DNA of 64,000 nucleotides from Clusia tigrina (taxonomy: Eukaryota; Arthropoda; Insecta; Diptera; Clusiidae), in assembly GCA_920105625.2 (NCBI GenBank), contig OV050033.1, positions 127,905,821-127,969,820 on the forward strand, in the 5' to 3' direction. The notes beneath the pieces are model-generated. The model was not told where the DNA came from, ran no database searches, and saw only the letters and a list, made by a program, of their open reading frames with translations. Positions 34,060 through 44,430 of the stretch are shown one piece after another. The first letter of the stretch is position 1. Each line of letters begins with the position of its first letter. A program made the translations under genes and the position numbers.

Positions 34060-34205
34060 TCACCCGCAAAGTGTTGCAAGCAAAATTGGCAGACAAAAAT
34101 CAACATCCTGTACAAAATGCAAAATTGGCAGGGAACAATCAAAATGTTGCATCAACATTCTCTGTATAACAGGCAAAATTGGGAAGGAACAATCAAACTT
34201 AATTC
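34060..34205. repeat. short degenerate tandem repeat, period about 50 bp
   Basis: GCAAAATTGGCAGACAAAAATCAA-like, GCAAAATTGGCAGGGAACAA and GCAAAATTGGGAAGGAACAA recur in direct order (each trimmed here). Confidence 0.6.
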
Positions 34206-34780
34206 ACGGAAATTTGTTCACCAACAATAGGAACATGTTGCTGAGGTACGTATACAAGAGGTATAATTGATGGGCAAAAATAAAAATGTTGCGTTAACAT
34301 TTCATGTTTACGCATCCATTTTCCACTGGTTTTTCATACGTTGTGGACAGAATATTCAGTGCAGGCAGCATGATTTTTTTATATTATTGATAGATATGTA
34401 AAGACCGAGCTATATCAGAGGTGCCTGTGATCCTTTTCGTACACAAAAATGTGAAAAGTACAGTTTTAAATGTTGCTTAATTACCTGAGAAATTGGGTTA
34501 CCGATGATTAATTGTCTAAAAATTATTTGAATTTATTCATAGATATTATATTCAATTTTCATGTTTTTGTAACGCTCAGTGTCACAAGTACTATTCCGAA
34601 ACTATAGCATTATATATTACACTTGAAAAAGACAACAAGCATTTATCCACTGATGACGAAATGTGTAATTTAGGTTAGACTGGCGGACCAAATGGACCTG
34701 TTAGGCTCTTAACGATACCAAATACCTGTTCATTTAGAACTCGCGGAAGTACAGATCATTTAATAGTGAAGCGTTTTTAG
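34206..34780. other. noncoding, no gene seen
   Basis: No frame or repeat recognised. Confidence 0.35.
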
Positions 34781-34786
34781 TTAGGC

Positions 34787-35640
34787 TTAGAAGAGGTGCT
34801 GAAAGGTTGAAATATCTTCTAGTCCTCCAAACCAGGAATCCCATAAGTACTTGAAGCGTGCTCCATCGATCGATGGAAGAAACATAGGATCATGGTTTCC
34901 TTGAAGTCCGCATTTTCTACACCCAGAATTGCTTTTGAACTTCATCTTTTTCATGTGGACTGCAGTTAGGCAATGGGCTGTCAGTATCCCTATCATCATT
35001 CTCCGATCGTTGCTGGGAAGTGCTAGTGTAGACGTGATATATCGTTTGTCTTGCACATAAGCATTGCAGTTCTGCAGGTAGTTACATTGTTTCACCTCGC
35101 TTCCTCCTTTCCTAGCATGCTCTCCCCTCAACTCTGCAAACAGCTTGTAAGGTATCAGTAAGCAGCTGATCTGATCCCCTGATAAGTTAGTTCCTCTTTT
35201 GGCAATCATGTCTGCTGTCTGTGAGATGCAACTAGGACCAACAATGATGATGATGTCTGCTGTCTGATTTTCCTCTATGCCTTTGTCCCCTGACACTCAC
35301 CAGATGTATATCCGCCGATTGGCGGATATTCTATCCATGACGGCCTTGCACTGTAGAGGATTATTAGAAGATGAACAATATGAGACCTTAATTTCAGCCT
35401 GGTTGTGTATATGGAAGTTTTTTGTAGAATTTATAGCTCTGATGCTTTCCCGGCAGTGAATACCTTAGCCTGAAAAGTACTGCAGTAATGGATGTTTTGT
35501 TCAGGACAGTATACACCTGCAGTCGCACCTTCTGGCATTTTGAACTCGTTTGGAAGTTCTACAGCTGGCTCCCATGGTCGTGCGCCAACTTTCTCCTTTA
35601 ATAGTGGCCCTTTTCGCTTTTCCAAAGAAGAAGAGCGGGA
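34787..35640 (-). mobile_element. Jockey-type LINE 3' remnant
   Basis: On the minus strand the frame 35625-35431 has the start of LINE RNase H (a CSTFQAKVF segment). After frame breaks, 35296-34787 continues with GIEENQTAD (the GNExAD region) and ends with the linker, an ILTAHCL segment and a CRKCG knuckle half. A reverse transcriptase domain is absent. Frame breaks and a stop-rich middle show decay. Confidence 0.7.
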
Positions 35641-35740
35641 TACAATAGTCAGTGTCTATTGTGAGGCTCTACAGCTGTCTCCGATGGTCGCGCGCCAACC
35701 TTCTTCTTTAATAGTGACCCTTTTCGCTTTTCCAAAAGGA
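35555..35740. repeat. tandem duplication inside the LINE remnant, period about 105 bp
   Basis: Two copies of CTACAGCTG..CTCC.ATGGTCG followed by GCGCCAACTTTCTCCTTTAA-like and CTTTTCGCTTTTCCAAA ends. Confidence 0.7.
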
Positions 35741-36128
35741 GAGCAACGTGGTCAGTCAGTGACTGTTGCAATACTCGTCCTACAGAGCTATGTCCATTCC
35801 GAGCCTTTCTCAACCCCGACCAAGCCCTCTAAACAGAGCAGTTTAGAGCCTTGAACACTTTTTTCTGAACTTTTCTGTTCCAGGTTGAGATTAGAGGAGT
35901 CACTGTATAGATAATTTGTTATCGACCTATTAAGAATACCAATTTCCATCGATATCAATTTCCATCGATATCGATTATGCTGAGTTATTCATAAACCTAG
36001 TAAGCGCCAAATTGGTCTCCTGGAATATTTATTTTCAAAAATTTATTTTCAGTAAATTTATTTTCAAAATTTGAAGTGTCTTTTAGAAAAAAATTTTTTT
36101 TCCAATTTTTTTTTCAAAATTTTTCGTT
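35741..36128. other. upstream region of the Hsp70-like gene
   Basis: T- and A-rich just before the ATG, with repeated TTTATTTTCA at 36027-36070 and ATCGATATC at 35950-35975. No clear TATA or initiator, so the promoter is not located. Confidence 0.35.
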
Positions 36129-37367
36129 ATGTGGCCACGATTCGGTATCAAAATTGGAAATAGCTCATTCAGCGTCTCCTGCGTCAAGCAGAATGGTGAT
36201 GTACGTATGATAAACACAATGAACGACATAATGTCGCCAGTCCTTCACCTCTGGACTAGTAACTGTGAGGAAAATCCTGCTGTCGAAGACATCCAGCCTA
36301 AATTAAGAAATATCCTGCTCAACCTGTCGCCGTTCGACGTGAATGGATTCATGACGGCATTAAAAAGGTCGGAATGGGAGTACGATGAAAGTACGCATAT
36401 GTTTCGTCTGAAGTACACCAATGTCGCCAGCAACAGGAGAAGTGATTTCAGTGGCTACGACATGCTGGTACAAATGTTCCATGAGCGAATGACCTGCGCC
36501 GACCGTTATTGCAAAATTGACTATGCAAACCCGGTGGTTGTCTTGTCGATGCCCTACTACTATCCGCCAGGTTTGTGCAATAGCGTGGCACAAGCGGCGG
36601 AAGATGCAGGTCTCCATGTGTCTCAACTGATTTCGGAGCCTTATGCCGGTCTGTTGGCATACGGATTAGACCGTGCAGGTCTATCGGGAATACCGAAATA
36701 CATACTGGCCATCAAAAGTGGCGGTTTTTCTTGCCACTTTGTGGTGTACGCAGTGCTAGAAGGCTGCTACAAGCTGCTGGACACCCACGGTCCGTACCCC
36801 ATCGGGGGTCGTAACTGCACAGAGGCTGTAGTTCAGTATATATCCAACAAAATTGAGCGACAATTTCATTTGGACCCCCGGCAATATCCCGCCCTTAAGC
36901 AGGAAATATATAAGTCGGCGAACAACTGCAAGCATCAGCTGTCGGCCATGTCCTCCTCGAGTATAGTCGTAGTCTCTGCCGCAGACAGGTTGCACTTCAT
37001 GACGGAAATGTCGCGCGGCTGTTTTGAGGGCATTATTCAACCTGTTATCGATAGATTGTTGGACACCCTGCACAGGTGTCTTGACCGCACAGGAGAAAAA
37101 TATCCGGAAGTGGAGAGTCTGGTCGAATCTATAGTGCTGCTTGGCGGAAATCTGCGCATACCAAAATTTAAGCAGGCCATCACTGCAAGCTTTCCAAACT
37201 CACGCATGTACTCCTCTTTGGCAGCGGATAATGTGGCGGCTATGGGATGCGCACGTGAGGCAAAAAGCCTGAGGGACCCGTTGGGACTAGCTATCGACTG
37301 TGTAGAAGTGGGCGATGGCCTCCACTCACGACAGACCAATACTAGTGAACAGTCTGCCATAAATTAG
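36129..37367 (+). CDS. diverged Hsp70-family protein, ATPase domain only (HSPA14/CG7182-like)
   Basis: 412 residues in one exon. It aligns in order with the Hsp70 nucleotide-binding domain: a phosphate-1-like FGIKIGNSS at 5-13, PYYYPPGLCNSVAQAAEDAGL at about 140-160 (trimmed family helix), SEPYAGLLAYGLD at about 166-178, a phosphate-2-like KSGGFS near 194-199, IGGRNC at about 225, and the adenosine motif LLGGNLRIPKF at about 336-346. The residues usually conserved for ATP hydrolysis are altered: the DLGGGT Asp/Thr positions are not kept and LGTT reads IGNSS. The substrate-binding domain is missing, and human HSPA14 is about 100 residues longer. Human HSPA14 and its fly relative act with the ribosome; role here is inferred from kinship only. 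Codon use and an open frame argue for a real gene, perhaps a retrocopy or fast-evolving paralogue. Confidence 0.75.
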   Translation: MWPRFGIKIGNSSFSVSCVKQNGDVRMINTMNDIMSPVLHLWTSNCEENPAVEDIQPKLRNILLNLSPFDVNGFMTALKRSEWEYDESTHMFRLKYTNVASNRRSDFSGYDMLVQMFHERMTCADRYCKIDYANPVVVLSMPYYYPPGLCNSVAQAAEDAGLHVSQLISEPYAGLLAYGLDRAGLSGIPKYILAIKSGGFSCHFVVYAVLEGCYKLLDTHGPYPIGGRNCTEAVVQYISNKIERQFHLDPRQYPALKQEIYKSANNCKHQLSAMSSSSIVVVSAADRLHFMTEMSRGCFEGIIQPVIDRLLDTLHRCLDRTGEKYPEVESLVESIVLLGGNLRIPKFKQAITASFPNSRMYSSLAADNVAAMGCAREAKSLRDPLGLAIDCVEVGDGLHSRQTNTSEQSAIN

Positions 37368-37487
37368 TAAATGAGACAGTCGTGTGAAGAAGATTTGGTT
37401 GACAATTTGGAGATATTTAGGTGAAATTCCTACAATGAGCAGTTTAAGAGTATTTTTGTTTTATAAAATTAATTATAAAGATTAATT

Positions 37488-37493
37488 AATAAA
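37488..37493 (+). terminator. poly(A) signal of the Hsp70-like gene
   Basis: AATAAA about 120 bases after the stop codon, the first full match. Confidence 0.55.
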
Positions 37494-37639
37494 TTGATTC
37501 GTGCAATTAGGCCTTGAAAAATCGTTTGTACTGAATTAAATCATCATTGAATAATGCATGACTTCTTGGAAATTGTCATCAGCCCGTTCCTTGGTACTTC
37601 GGACTATCAACACCATTATTAGTGGGTGGGTTCCTAATA

Positions 37640-38115
37640 AGTTCCAATCAGTTGGTTGACGAAAGTCTGGTCAGTGACATATATATAATATACCAGAGAG
37701 AACTTGAGATATTAAGGAGACATCCCATGGTGATTTGTGCAGTTTGTCGTTGGGCTTTTATCCCACTATATTCTGCACTGGAGCTCACTTAAGATTCTTT
37801 CTTGCCGGGGCTCTTGAAAATTTCAGCAGTCGCTAAAACTGCCGCACAAATTACCGTCGATGTGTCTTCAATATCTTATATTAAGTTCTCTTTGGTATAT
37901 TATGAGGACCTTCCAGTCAGATGGTTGACGAAGGTCTTCAGTCAGTGACATATGTATAATATGCCAGAGAGAACTTAATATAAGATATTAAGGAGACACC
38001 CCATGGTAATTTGTGCAGTTTGGTAGATGTTCCTTTCTTGAGAATAAGACAGAGCACACTGAGATTCCAGTTATTGGGCTTGCATCCCACCATATTCTGC
38101 ACTGGAGCTCATATG
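37640..38115. repeat. direct and inverted duplication cluster
   Basis: Segments 37655-37800 and 37920-38110 are direct copies (TGGTTGACGAAxGTC..., AGGAGACA.CCCATGGT, CATATTCTGCACTGGAGCTCA). Between them 37848-37905 is a reverse-complement copy of 37954-38012 (GAGAACTTAATATAAGATATT), giving a large imperfect hairpin. Confidence 0.7.
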
Positions 38116-39000
38116 AGATTTTTGCTTTGTGGGGTTCTTGACAATCTCAGCAGTAACAAAATCAGCAGTCACAAAATCTGCCACACAGATCTATGGTTCC
38201 TTAGTTGTGGGACTGGGGAAATGACATGCCCATTTGGCTTTATCCAACCTATCTTTTTGCGGGTGGTATTGCTATTATCACTGGCTTAGAATAATAAAAA
38301 TTCCTGGTTACCTGTCATCTGATTCTAGCTTTATTTTAGAGACAGATGTCTCCGTCTTAATTCCTTCGTCAAGCGTTTCTTGTATGGGTTATTTTTTGGG
38401 TCTTTCAGCTTCCTGGTTTTTCAGTTTCCGGTTCCGGTTAATTTTCCTAAAGAGCTATAAAGAGCAACTGCTGACTGCAGAGTGACTTTTTATGCGGCTT
38501 TCACTGTAACTTTACTGATCATCTATGTGGACCTTATATTCAAAAAATATATATATTTCTGGATCCTCTTCAGAAACAGTTCTTCATTCTTATAGTTATT
38601 TAAGAAGTCGAACCAGTGTTCTCATATGTATAAGTGATTGACACGCCTACATCACTCCAATTTGGACATTGCATTTAATTATTCTTCCAATTACAATCAC
38701 AAGGAAAGAAACTCTGCATGATCTTTTGATTCTTAGGACGATATGTACCGTACCGACATCACCAAGTTTCGCCGATCCCCGCTGGAAGTCGCGAGTTCGC
38801 GAGAAAATCGACCAACCTCAGTCAAGGGACATAACCTGCATTTGCTTCTATGAGCCATAAATCAAGTGGCATGGATTATCTAGAAAATGACAAACCTACA
38901 AAATGGAAGTAATATTAAGCTCTGGTAATAAGATCAAGGGATCCATCCAGGGACGCGCGAGTCATGTTCCCCTTAGAATAGAATAGATAGAAGTGGGGTT
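38116..39000. other. noncoding, no gene seen
   Basis: Short frames only. No transposon motif identified. Confidence 0.35.
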
Positions 39001-39045
39001 GACCGGAGAACCGCCGTAAAAGGAGGTATCCAAGCACTCAGGCAA
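39001..39045 (+). repeat. dispersed repeat, copy 3 of 4
   Basis: Opposite orientation to the copies at 551-593 and 29987-30032. Confidence 0.55.
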
Positions 39046-39590
39046 GTGATGTCCATTGTACTAAAAGCCTAGAAGTAGAAAGGAGATAGAGGATTGGTCA
39101 AAGAGAAGGTAAGTAAAGTAGAAGGGAGATTTGTCAAAGGGAACGAAAGGGAAGCTATACCTTTTCAAACTTCTTTGACTCTTTTATGAATCTCAGAAAT
39201 TTGTCAAGGGATAAGGACTATCTAAGGATAAGGATATCTGACCATAATATGTGACTCCTCATTCTGGGAAAAACAGGACAAGTAGAGGGAAATTCCTTGT
39301 TCCTGTAGACAGGAGACCCGTTCCCATGGATAAACAGCATCGTTAGCATCAGGAACTCTTTTTTTGATCATGAGACACTACAGAGAAGACATCGCGGTAA
39401 AGTTAAGTAGACTGGACAAACGCTACTGGAATTCCGATTGACAGGTAAGTTCTCAGAGGAAATTTAACACAACGACATAGCGAATTAATCATTCGCACCG
39501 AATGAACCTCAGCGGGCCAAGACCCCTCGATTTACAGTGTTCTAGGCTGGGTTATAACCAACTATAATTAGATATTAATCATTCGTGTAA
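39046..39590. other. noncoding, probably intron
   Basis: Downstream (minus) of the donor at 39595. No exon recognised. Confidence 0.35.
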
Positions 39591-39595
39591 CTCAC

Positions 39596-39953
39596 CTCTC
39601 TTCACTGGTTGCCTTCACGTCCACCGATGAAGTGGTCACTTTCAGTGTTTGCCGTATTAGCGAATTCAACACACTCGCCACACTGCCCGACCGCTTCCGG
39701 GCCCTCTCAGCTACTGGGGTGTTTGCCGAACCCTCTTCGGCAGGTATTGTTAATAACGGCACGATGAAATGTTTCTCTTCGGGATTCAGACCGGGGTCGG
39801 TGTAGCAGCGTGGTCGGTACACCTCGGGGTCATACGCACGCCTATGCAATTTTTTGCGCTTAACTCTTCCGAAGCACAAACTTTCGTTGGCATCTTCTAA
39901 GCTGTCATTGTTAATCGAATCTCGGGAACTCCTTCTTTCGTACAGATATAGAT
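39596..39953 (-). CDS. second coding exon of an unrecognised gene
   Basis: 358 bases. The upstream boundary is a strong acceptor (pyrimidine-rich, ending CCTCCTCCAG, exon from 39953). The downstream boundary is a perfect donor GAGAG/GTGAGT (exon end 39596). In the frame set by the exon at 41851-42085 it is fully open and encodes about 119 residues. Features are a Ser/Arg-rich start, a basic RVKRKKLHRR patch, a YDPEVYRPRCYTDPGLNPEEKHF stretch that looks globular (quoted in part), and an RKRSGS segment that could be a basophilic kinase site. It ends in phase 2. No family recognised. Confidence 0.6.
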
Positions 39954-39989
39954 CTGGAGGAGGATAAATGGAAAATAGTAGACATGTTA

Positions 39990-41105
39990 TTAAGGAAAGT
40001 GGAATAGTGACGCAAGTTAAGTAGATGTGGCTCCTACAGATATATATTAAGTTCCACGCCCACTATTAACAAATATTTATAACTTAAGATCTATTAAAGA
40101 TTCTTAGACGATTTTATGAGAAGAAGCATGTGACTAACTGTAAGAAATAAGGCTGATCAGAGAAAGGTCACGCCCACTTTTGATATAAGGAACTTTCTAT
40201 ATATCAGGAACGGAACTAAAGTTAAAATTAGCCCCATATGCTAGGTTGAGATTACGGTAAAAAAAATTGGCAGCAAGACACACTGGGTAAATACTAGTGC
40301 GTGCGCAAACTATGGGGATCATACTGCCACGCCCTAAATTAACCAAAAATCATTACTAGGTTCCTATAGAAGATTCATTAACGACATTTTGCAGGAAGGT
40401 TGAGGGTACTTACATTAAACACCACATAAAAAGAGGTGGGTTATGAGCATGTTTCAAACTTACGACCTATGCCAAATTCTGTGACCCAATTTTATATGAA
40501 GACGTATATGGACGCTGCAAAGAGATACACAAGAAACTAAGTCGATAAGAGAAAGTAAACGCCTCCTTCTCACATAATCTACTTTGGGGACCTCACTTAA
40601 AATTACCTTAGCTAAGTCCTAATGATGATATAAGAATACAAAGAGGTAGCAATATTCATTAGGTCGGTACTAGCGTGCATGCAAAATATGGGCAGACTAT
40701 TACTACGGGCATGCCCACAATTAATATTCATTTCTAGGGGCCTATTCCAGATCAACGCTACTTCTCACGCAGGTTCAGAGTGCTAGTATAAATACAAAAC
40801 AAAAAATAGGCAATACATTTTGAGAGCCACGCCCTCTATTGATGCATGCCAAATTCAGGGAAAGTGGATTTTATATGAATATTATTTTATATTATACTGA
40901 CGCTACAAACCCATTCACAAAATATGGAGACGAACAGATAAGGGCCTTGCCTCCCTCTATTATAATCATATCATAGTGTATCCTACCGAAATTTATCCTA
41001 GATATGCTCCTAATATATATTTGAATAAAATGAACATCGCCATGGTTTAACTGCGTACTTACATGTAAGGGTAAAGGGTATTTCGAAGTCGGTCGTACCC
41101 GACTT
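39990..41105 (-). repeat. unclassified dispersed repeat, copy A (inverted)
   Basis: Reverse complement of much of 46342-47420. Matching landmarks include AGATCTTAAGTTAT next to AGTGGGCGTGG, GTTCCTTATATCAAAAGTGGGCGTG, and the terminus AAGGGTATTTCG.AGTCGGTC. No coding capacity. Confidence 0.7.
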
Positions 41106-41650
41106 CAGACTCGTTTTGGTTGTTGTGTTGCTTCTTAGTTTGTGCATTTCATAATATCAAATAATAATATTTGAAACATAACAATTAAATTCATAATTGT
41201 TGTGAAGTAGTTTCTTCTTCTTCCAAAATTATAACACGCTCAACCCACAACCTCTGCGGTAGGTTACTACCTTATTCAGAGTATCCTGTTTTCGATCACA
41301 CTCTGCTCTAGCTCTATGCTTAGGTCACTCTTAAGCGGGGCTTTTGTTTCGCCTGACGTTGTTGTGGTGAACATAATTATCATGAGCGATACAGACGATT
41401 ATGTTTTTTGGCATAAGCAGTTGAAAAAAAATTTTTTGAATGAAAAATTTGCTAAAAAACAGACAAATTATCGAATATAAAATTGGTTATTATCATTTTT
41501 GCGTTTCGGAGAAAGCATGCGAAAAAATATATATCATCTCAGCTAGATGTTTATTGTCCGGCACTCGATTTCGAATGAAAAATAGCGGGACAGTTTTTAC
41601 TTCCGTCAAGCCAAGTAGCACGACACGTCAAGAACCATTGGTGCCCATGA
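41106..41650. other. noncoding, probably intron
   Basis: Between the dispersed repeat and the tandem array. Only short frames. Confidence 0.35.
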
Positions 41651-41826
41651 AACGCATACACACATAATAATCTACATGATTGGCATAAAATGATGTCAAA
41701 AACCATCAATCGTTGTCCACGTAGCGCATACACACATAATCATCTACATGATTGACATAAAATGATGTCAATCGGTGTCGATGTAACGCAACACACGTAT
41801 TTTACTAATCATCTACATGATTGGCA
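41651..41826. repeat. three-copy tandem repeat, period about 77 bp
   Basis: ACACATAATCATCTACATGATTGxCATAAAATGATGTCAA (shortened) is repeated. The third copy runs up to the 3' side of the exon at 41851-42085, supporting an intronic position and a donor at 41850. Confidence 0.75.
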
Positions 41827-41850
41827 GTGTAAGGCCCGGTTTATGTTTAC

Positions 41851-42085
41851 TCTTATCGATCTCTCTCTCAATTTCTTCCTTGTACTCTCTCTTACTTGTA
41901 TTGCTCGATGTTTTCCTGAATTCCGCTAATGATTCGGCATCCGAAGGATCATCGAAGGACTTGTCATACGTTCTTAACATGGGAGAAACCGAACGACTTA
42001 GGCGCGGCGACTGAACCGACCGTGGAGGATAGAAGTAATCTTCGGAGTTAACGGTTAAATATTGCATATTCTTGCAGTTGCTCAT
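41851..42085 (-). CDS. first coding exon of an unrecognised gene
   Basis: Starts at ATG 42085 (context AATCATGAGC) and encodes 78 codons plus one base. The frame stays open to 41813, but the last part lies in the tandem repeat, and a donor AAGA/GTAAAC at 41850 restores a proper boundary. It joins the exon at 39953 in phase 1, giving an open frame of 197 codons over the two exons. The product begins with a Tyr-containing, Ser/Pro-rich segment (PRSVQSPRLSRSVSP, residues 21-35), then an acidic and charged helix-like stretch (KREYKEEIEREIDK). Probably an intracellular N-terminal region. Not recognised. Confidence 0.55.
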
Positions 42086-42450
42086 GATTCACTGAGTATG
42101 TTTTTTATCGTATATTCTATCAATTATATATTTTTTGTTCTTGAACTTAAACAAATCAATTTTATAATAATTTGATTTGCAGCACTGTGTCACTTTCCTA
42201 TTGTTTGTTTGCCACAATTTGCACTGCCACAATTTGAAACGAAATACGCGTACTCCTGGGTTTATGGGCTTCAACATTGACCGTTGGACGGCGAATGCCC
42301 CCGCGCTGTTGCTGCCGCACACAACAGACACGCGGCATTATTTAATTAAACACTTGCAAATTTTTCGCTCCGAAACATTACAACAACAAAAACAAAATCA
42401 AAACAAAATCAAAACAAAAACCAAAAACAAAAAAGAAAAACAAGAATGAA
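42086..42450 (-). promoter_or_regulatory. candidate 5' UTR/promoter of the 42085 gene
   Basis: A TCAGTG initiator-like motif lies just upstream of the ATG (about 42092-42097), and a CpG-rich patch lies at 42235-42340. Inferred. Confidence 0.3.
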
Positions 42451-42689
42451 GAAACAAATTTAGAACAGTGTTTTCTTTGGGACAATCGCATTCGCGGTCA
42501 AAACTGCGCGTCAAGTCGACTGACCCAATATAATATTGTAAGAGAATAAATAACAATAAACAACCCATGCGATTTGTTACATTCGATTTCCTGTTCCCCT
42601 TTGCCTCCCCCCCCTTTTCGCAAACGGCTTTTGGCTTCATAAATGGTACCTACTTATCTGCTCATATGTATAAACACCCCAGCAGAGAA
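42451..42689. other. noncoding
   Basis: No supported feature. Confidence 0.3.
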
Positions 42690-42897
42690 AATGACATTCC
42701 GTTCAAAAGGCATTCAGTTCACAAAGCATTCCGTTCAAAATGCATTCCGTTCACACGGCATTCCGTTCACAAGACATTCCGTTCACAAGACATTCCGTTC
42801 ACAAGGCATTCCGTTCACAAGACATTCCGTTCACAAGGCATTCCGTTCACAAGACATTCCGTTCACAAGGCATTCCGTTCAAAAGGCATTCCGTTCA
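42690..42897. repeat. minisatellite, CATTCCGTTCACAAGA unit (16 bp)
   Basis: About 13 copies. The last variants (GGCATTCCGTTCAAT) merge with LINE sequence at 42896, and the same phrase is present as single-copy LINE sequence at 60309-60323. Confidence 0.9.
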
Positions 42898-43000
42898 ATG
42901 CTCATTCCAGAAGCTACACAGACCCACAAGTGAGAGACAGTTAACCATTTTTTTTTGTGATTGTCCTAGCATGAGACTATTGTATTATTATATTATATGA
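42896..43000 (+). mobile_element. LINE 3' fragment
   Basis: The segment with ACAGACCCACAAG and CAGTTAACCA, then TGTGATTGTCCT, encodes the C-terminal knuckle of the same LINE family as 60260-60610 (DPQ...NHFFCDCP pattern). Confidence 0.5.
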
Positions 43001-44024
43001 GACAACTATTTCCATCATTATTGATGTATTTTGAAATTATACAATGAACTTTTGAACTGGTTGGGAATTAGAGCAATTTGACTCAAATACTCTCTATTAT
43101 ATGGTAGAGTGTTTGATTTGACTTTCTCAAGAAGCTAACATTAACATTTTACTGCAGGGATATTGACATACTTATACCAAACAAATCTGTACATACGAGT
43201 ACATGCTTGTCTCATATTTGTATTAAAACAACCTCTCAACCCCGCAATAACACCCACTCATGCCACAAAAAAAAGTTTCTATTGTTAATGTTTAAATTTG
43301 GCATTCGATTCATTCACACATGGGGCAAAGCACCGGATTACTGCAAAGCGAGGGATCTACATAAAATACACATAAACCGAAAGCAAATGAGGTCCAATGG
43401 CATACATACTTAAAAATAAATGGCTCTGTAGTCGGCTAAGTAAATGATGACCTTCTCGTGGCTCAGTTTTTCTGCTGGGGGTTTATTACAACTTGCGCTA
43501 TTTTGCTACCCAGTTGCATGTAAACGTGGCTGGTAATGCGTCTCATTATGAAATTTCTTCCGTTTCTTTTGGTCAATAATTATAATTGTATAATTTAGCA
43601 GGTAAGTCCATAATACATAATACCGGGGGTGCCGAACCAGTGCAGTAATCACATAAACATCTATATCAAGGGAGCAAATTGGGTTAAATACAAAATTCTT
43701 TGATTTGTCGGAAAATTAATAGAAATATAAGGGTCTCCTAGTCAGCTATGTTTAGGTAGTTACTTACAATATCCTTCAGAATACTTGAGAGTATCATCGC
43801 TACAATTGGTACCTAAACATAGGCGCCAGTCAGAGCCCTACCAAAATTTCCTCTTTTTAATTATTAATTAATTATTATCCTCCAATATTTCCTATAATCT
43901 GCAGCTTCCTGGAAGCAGTGAAAATTTTCATATTTTTATATTTAATAAAAGTACGAGTATAGCAGCCGAAAATTATTAACAATCGTCTATTATTGTTTCA
44001 TGGGTGGGTGCCTGGTTAGAAATA
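43001..44024. other. noncoding, no gene seen
   Basis: No supported frame. A TTAATTATTAATTAATTATT run lies at 43857-43878. Confidence 0.35.
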
Positions 44025-44067
44025 GGCCGGAGAACCTCCGTAGAAGCAGTTCTCCAAGCACTTAGGA
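44025..44067 (+). repeat. dispersed repeat, copy 4 of 4
   Basis: Diverged copy, same orientation as 39001-39045. Confidence 0.45.
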
Positions 44068-44154
44068 GTTTATGCCTATTGCCCTCTTACCTAGGTACCT
44101 TGTTACTTTTTTATATGACAACCCAACCTTATCACGGTTTCAAATACCCCAAAA

Positions 44155-44430
44155 ATTTTCTCCATCCTCGGAAACCATCCTCTGGAAACCATTCACTGAA
44201 AACCATACTCGGAAACCATCCTCCTGAAACCATCCTCCGGAAACCATCTTCGGAAACCATCCTCACAAACCATCCTCCTGAAACCACCCCTTGGAAATCA
44301 TTCTCGAAAACCATTCTCCTGAAACCATCCCAAGGAAATTAATTAACCTCGGAAACCATCCTCGCAAGACATTCTCCTGAGACCATCCTCCTGAAACCAT
44401 CCTCCGGAATCAATCCTCCAGGCAATTTTT
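44155..44430. repeat. minisatellite, GGAAACCATCCTC unit
   Basis: About 20 degenerate copies of a 12-14-bp unit (GAAACCATCCTCC, GGAAACCATTCTC and similar). Confidence 0.85.

Noticed and set aside
36245..37360. Minus-strand frames inside the Hsp70-like gene
   Set aside because: Antisense shadows without family features.
42690..42897. CRISPR-like array of short regular repeats
   Set aside because: The units are contiguous with no unique spacers, and the DNA is eukaryotic: a minisatellite.
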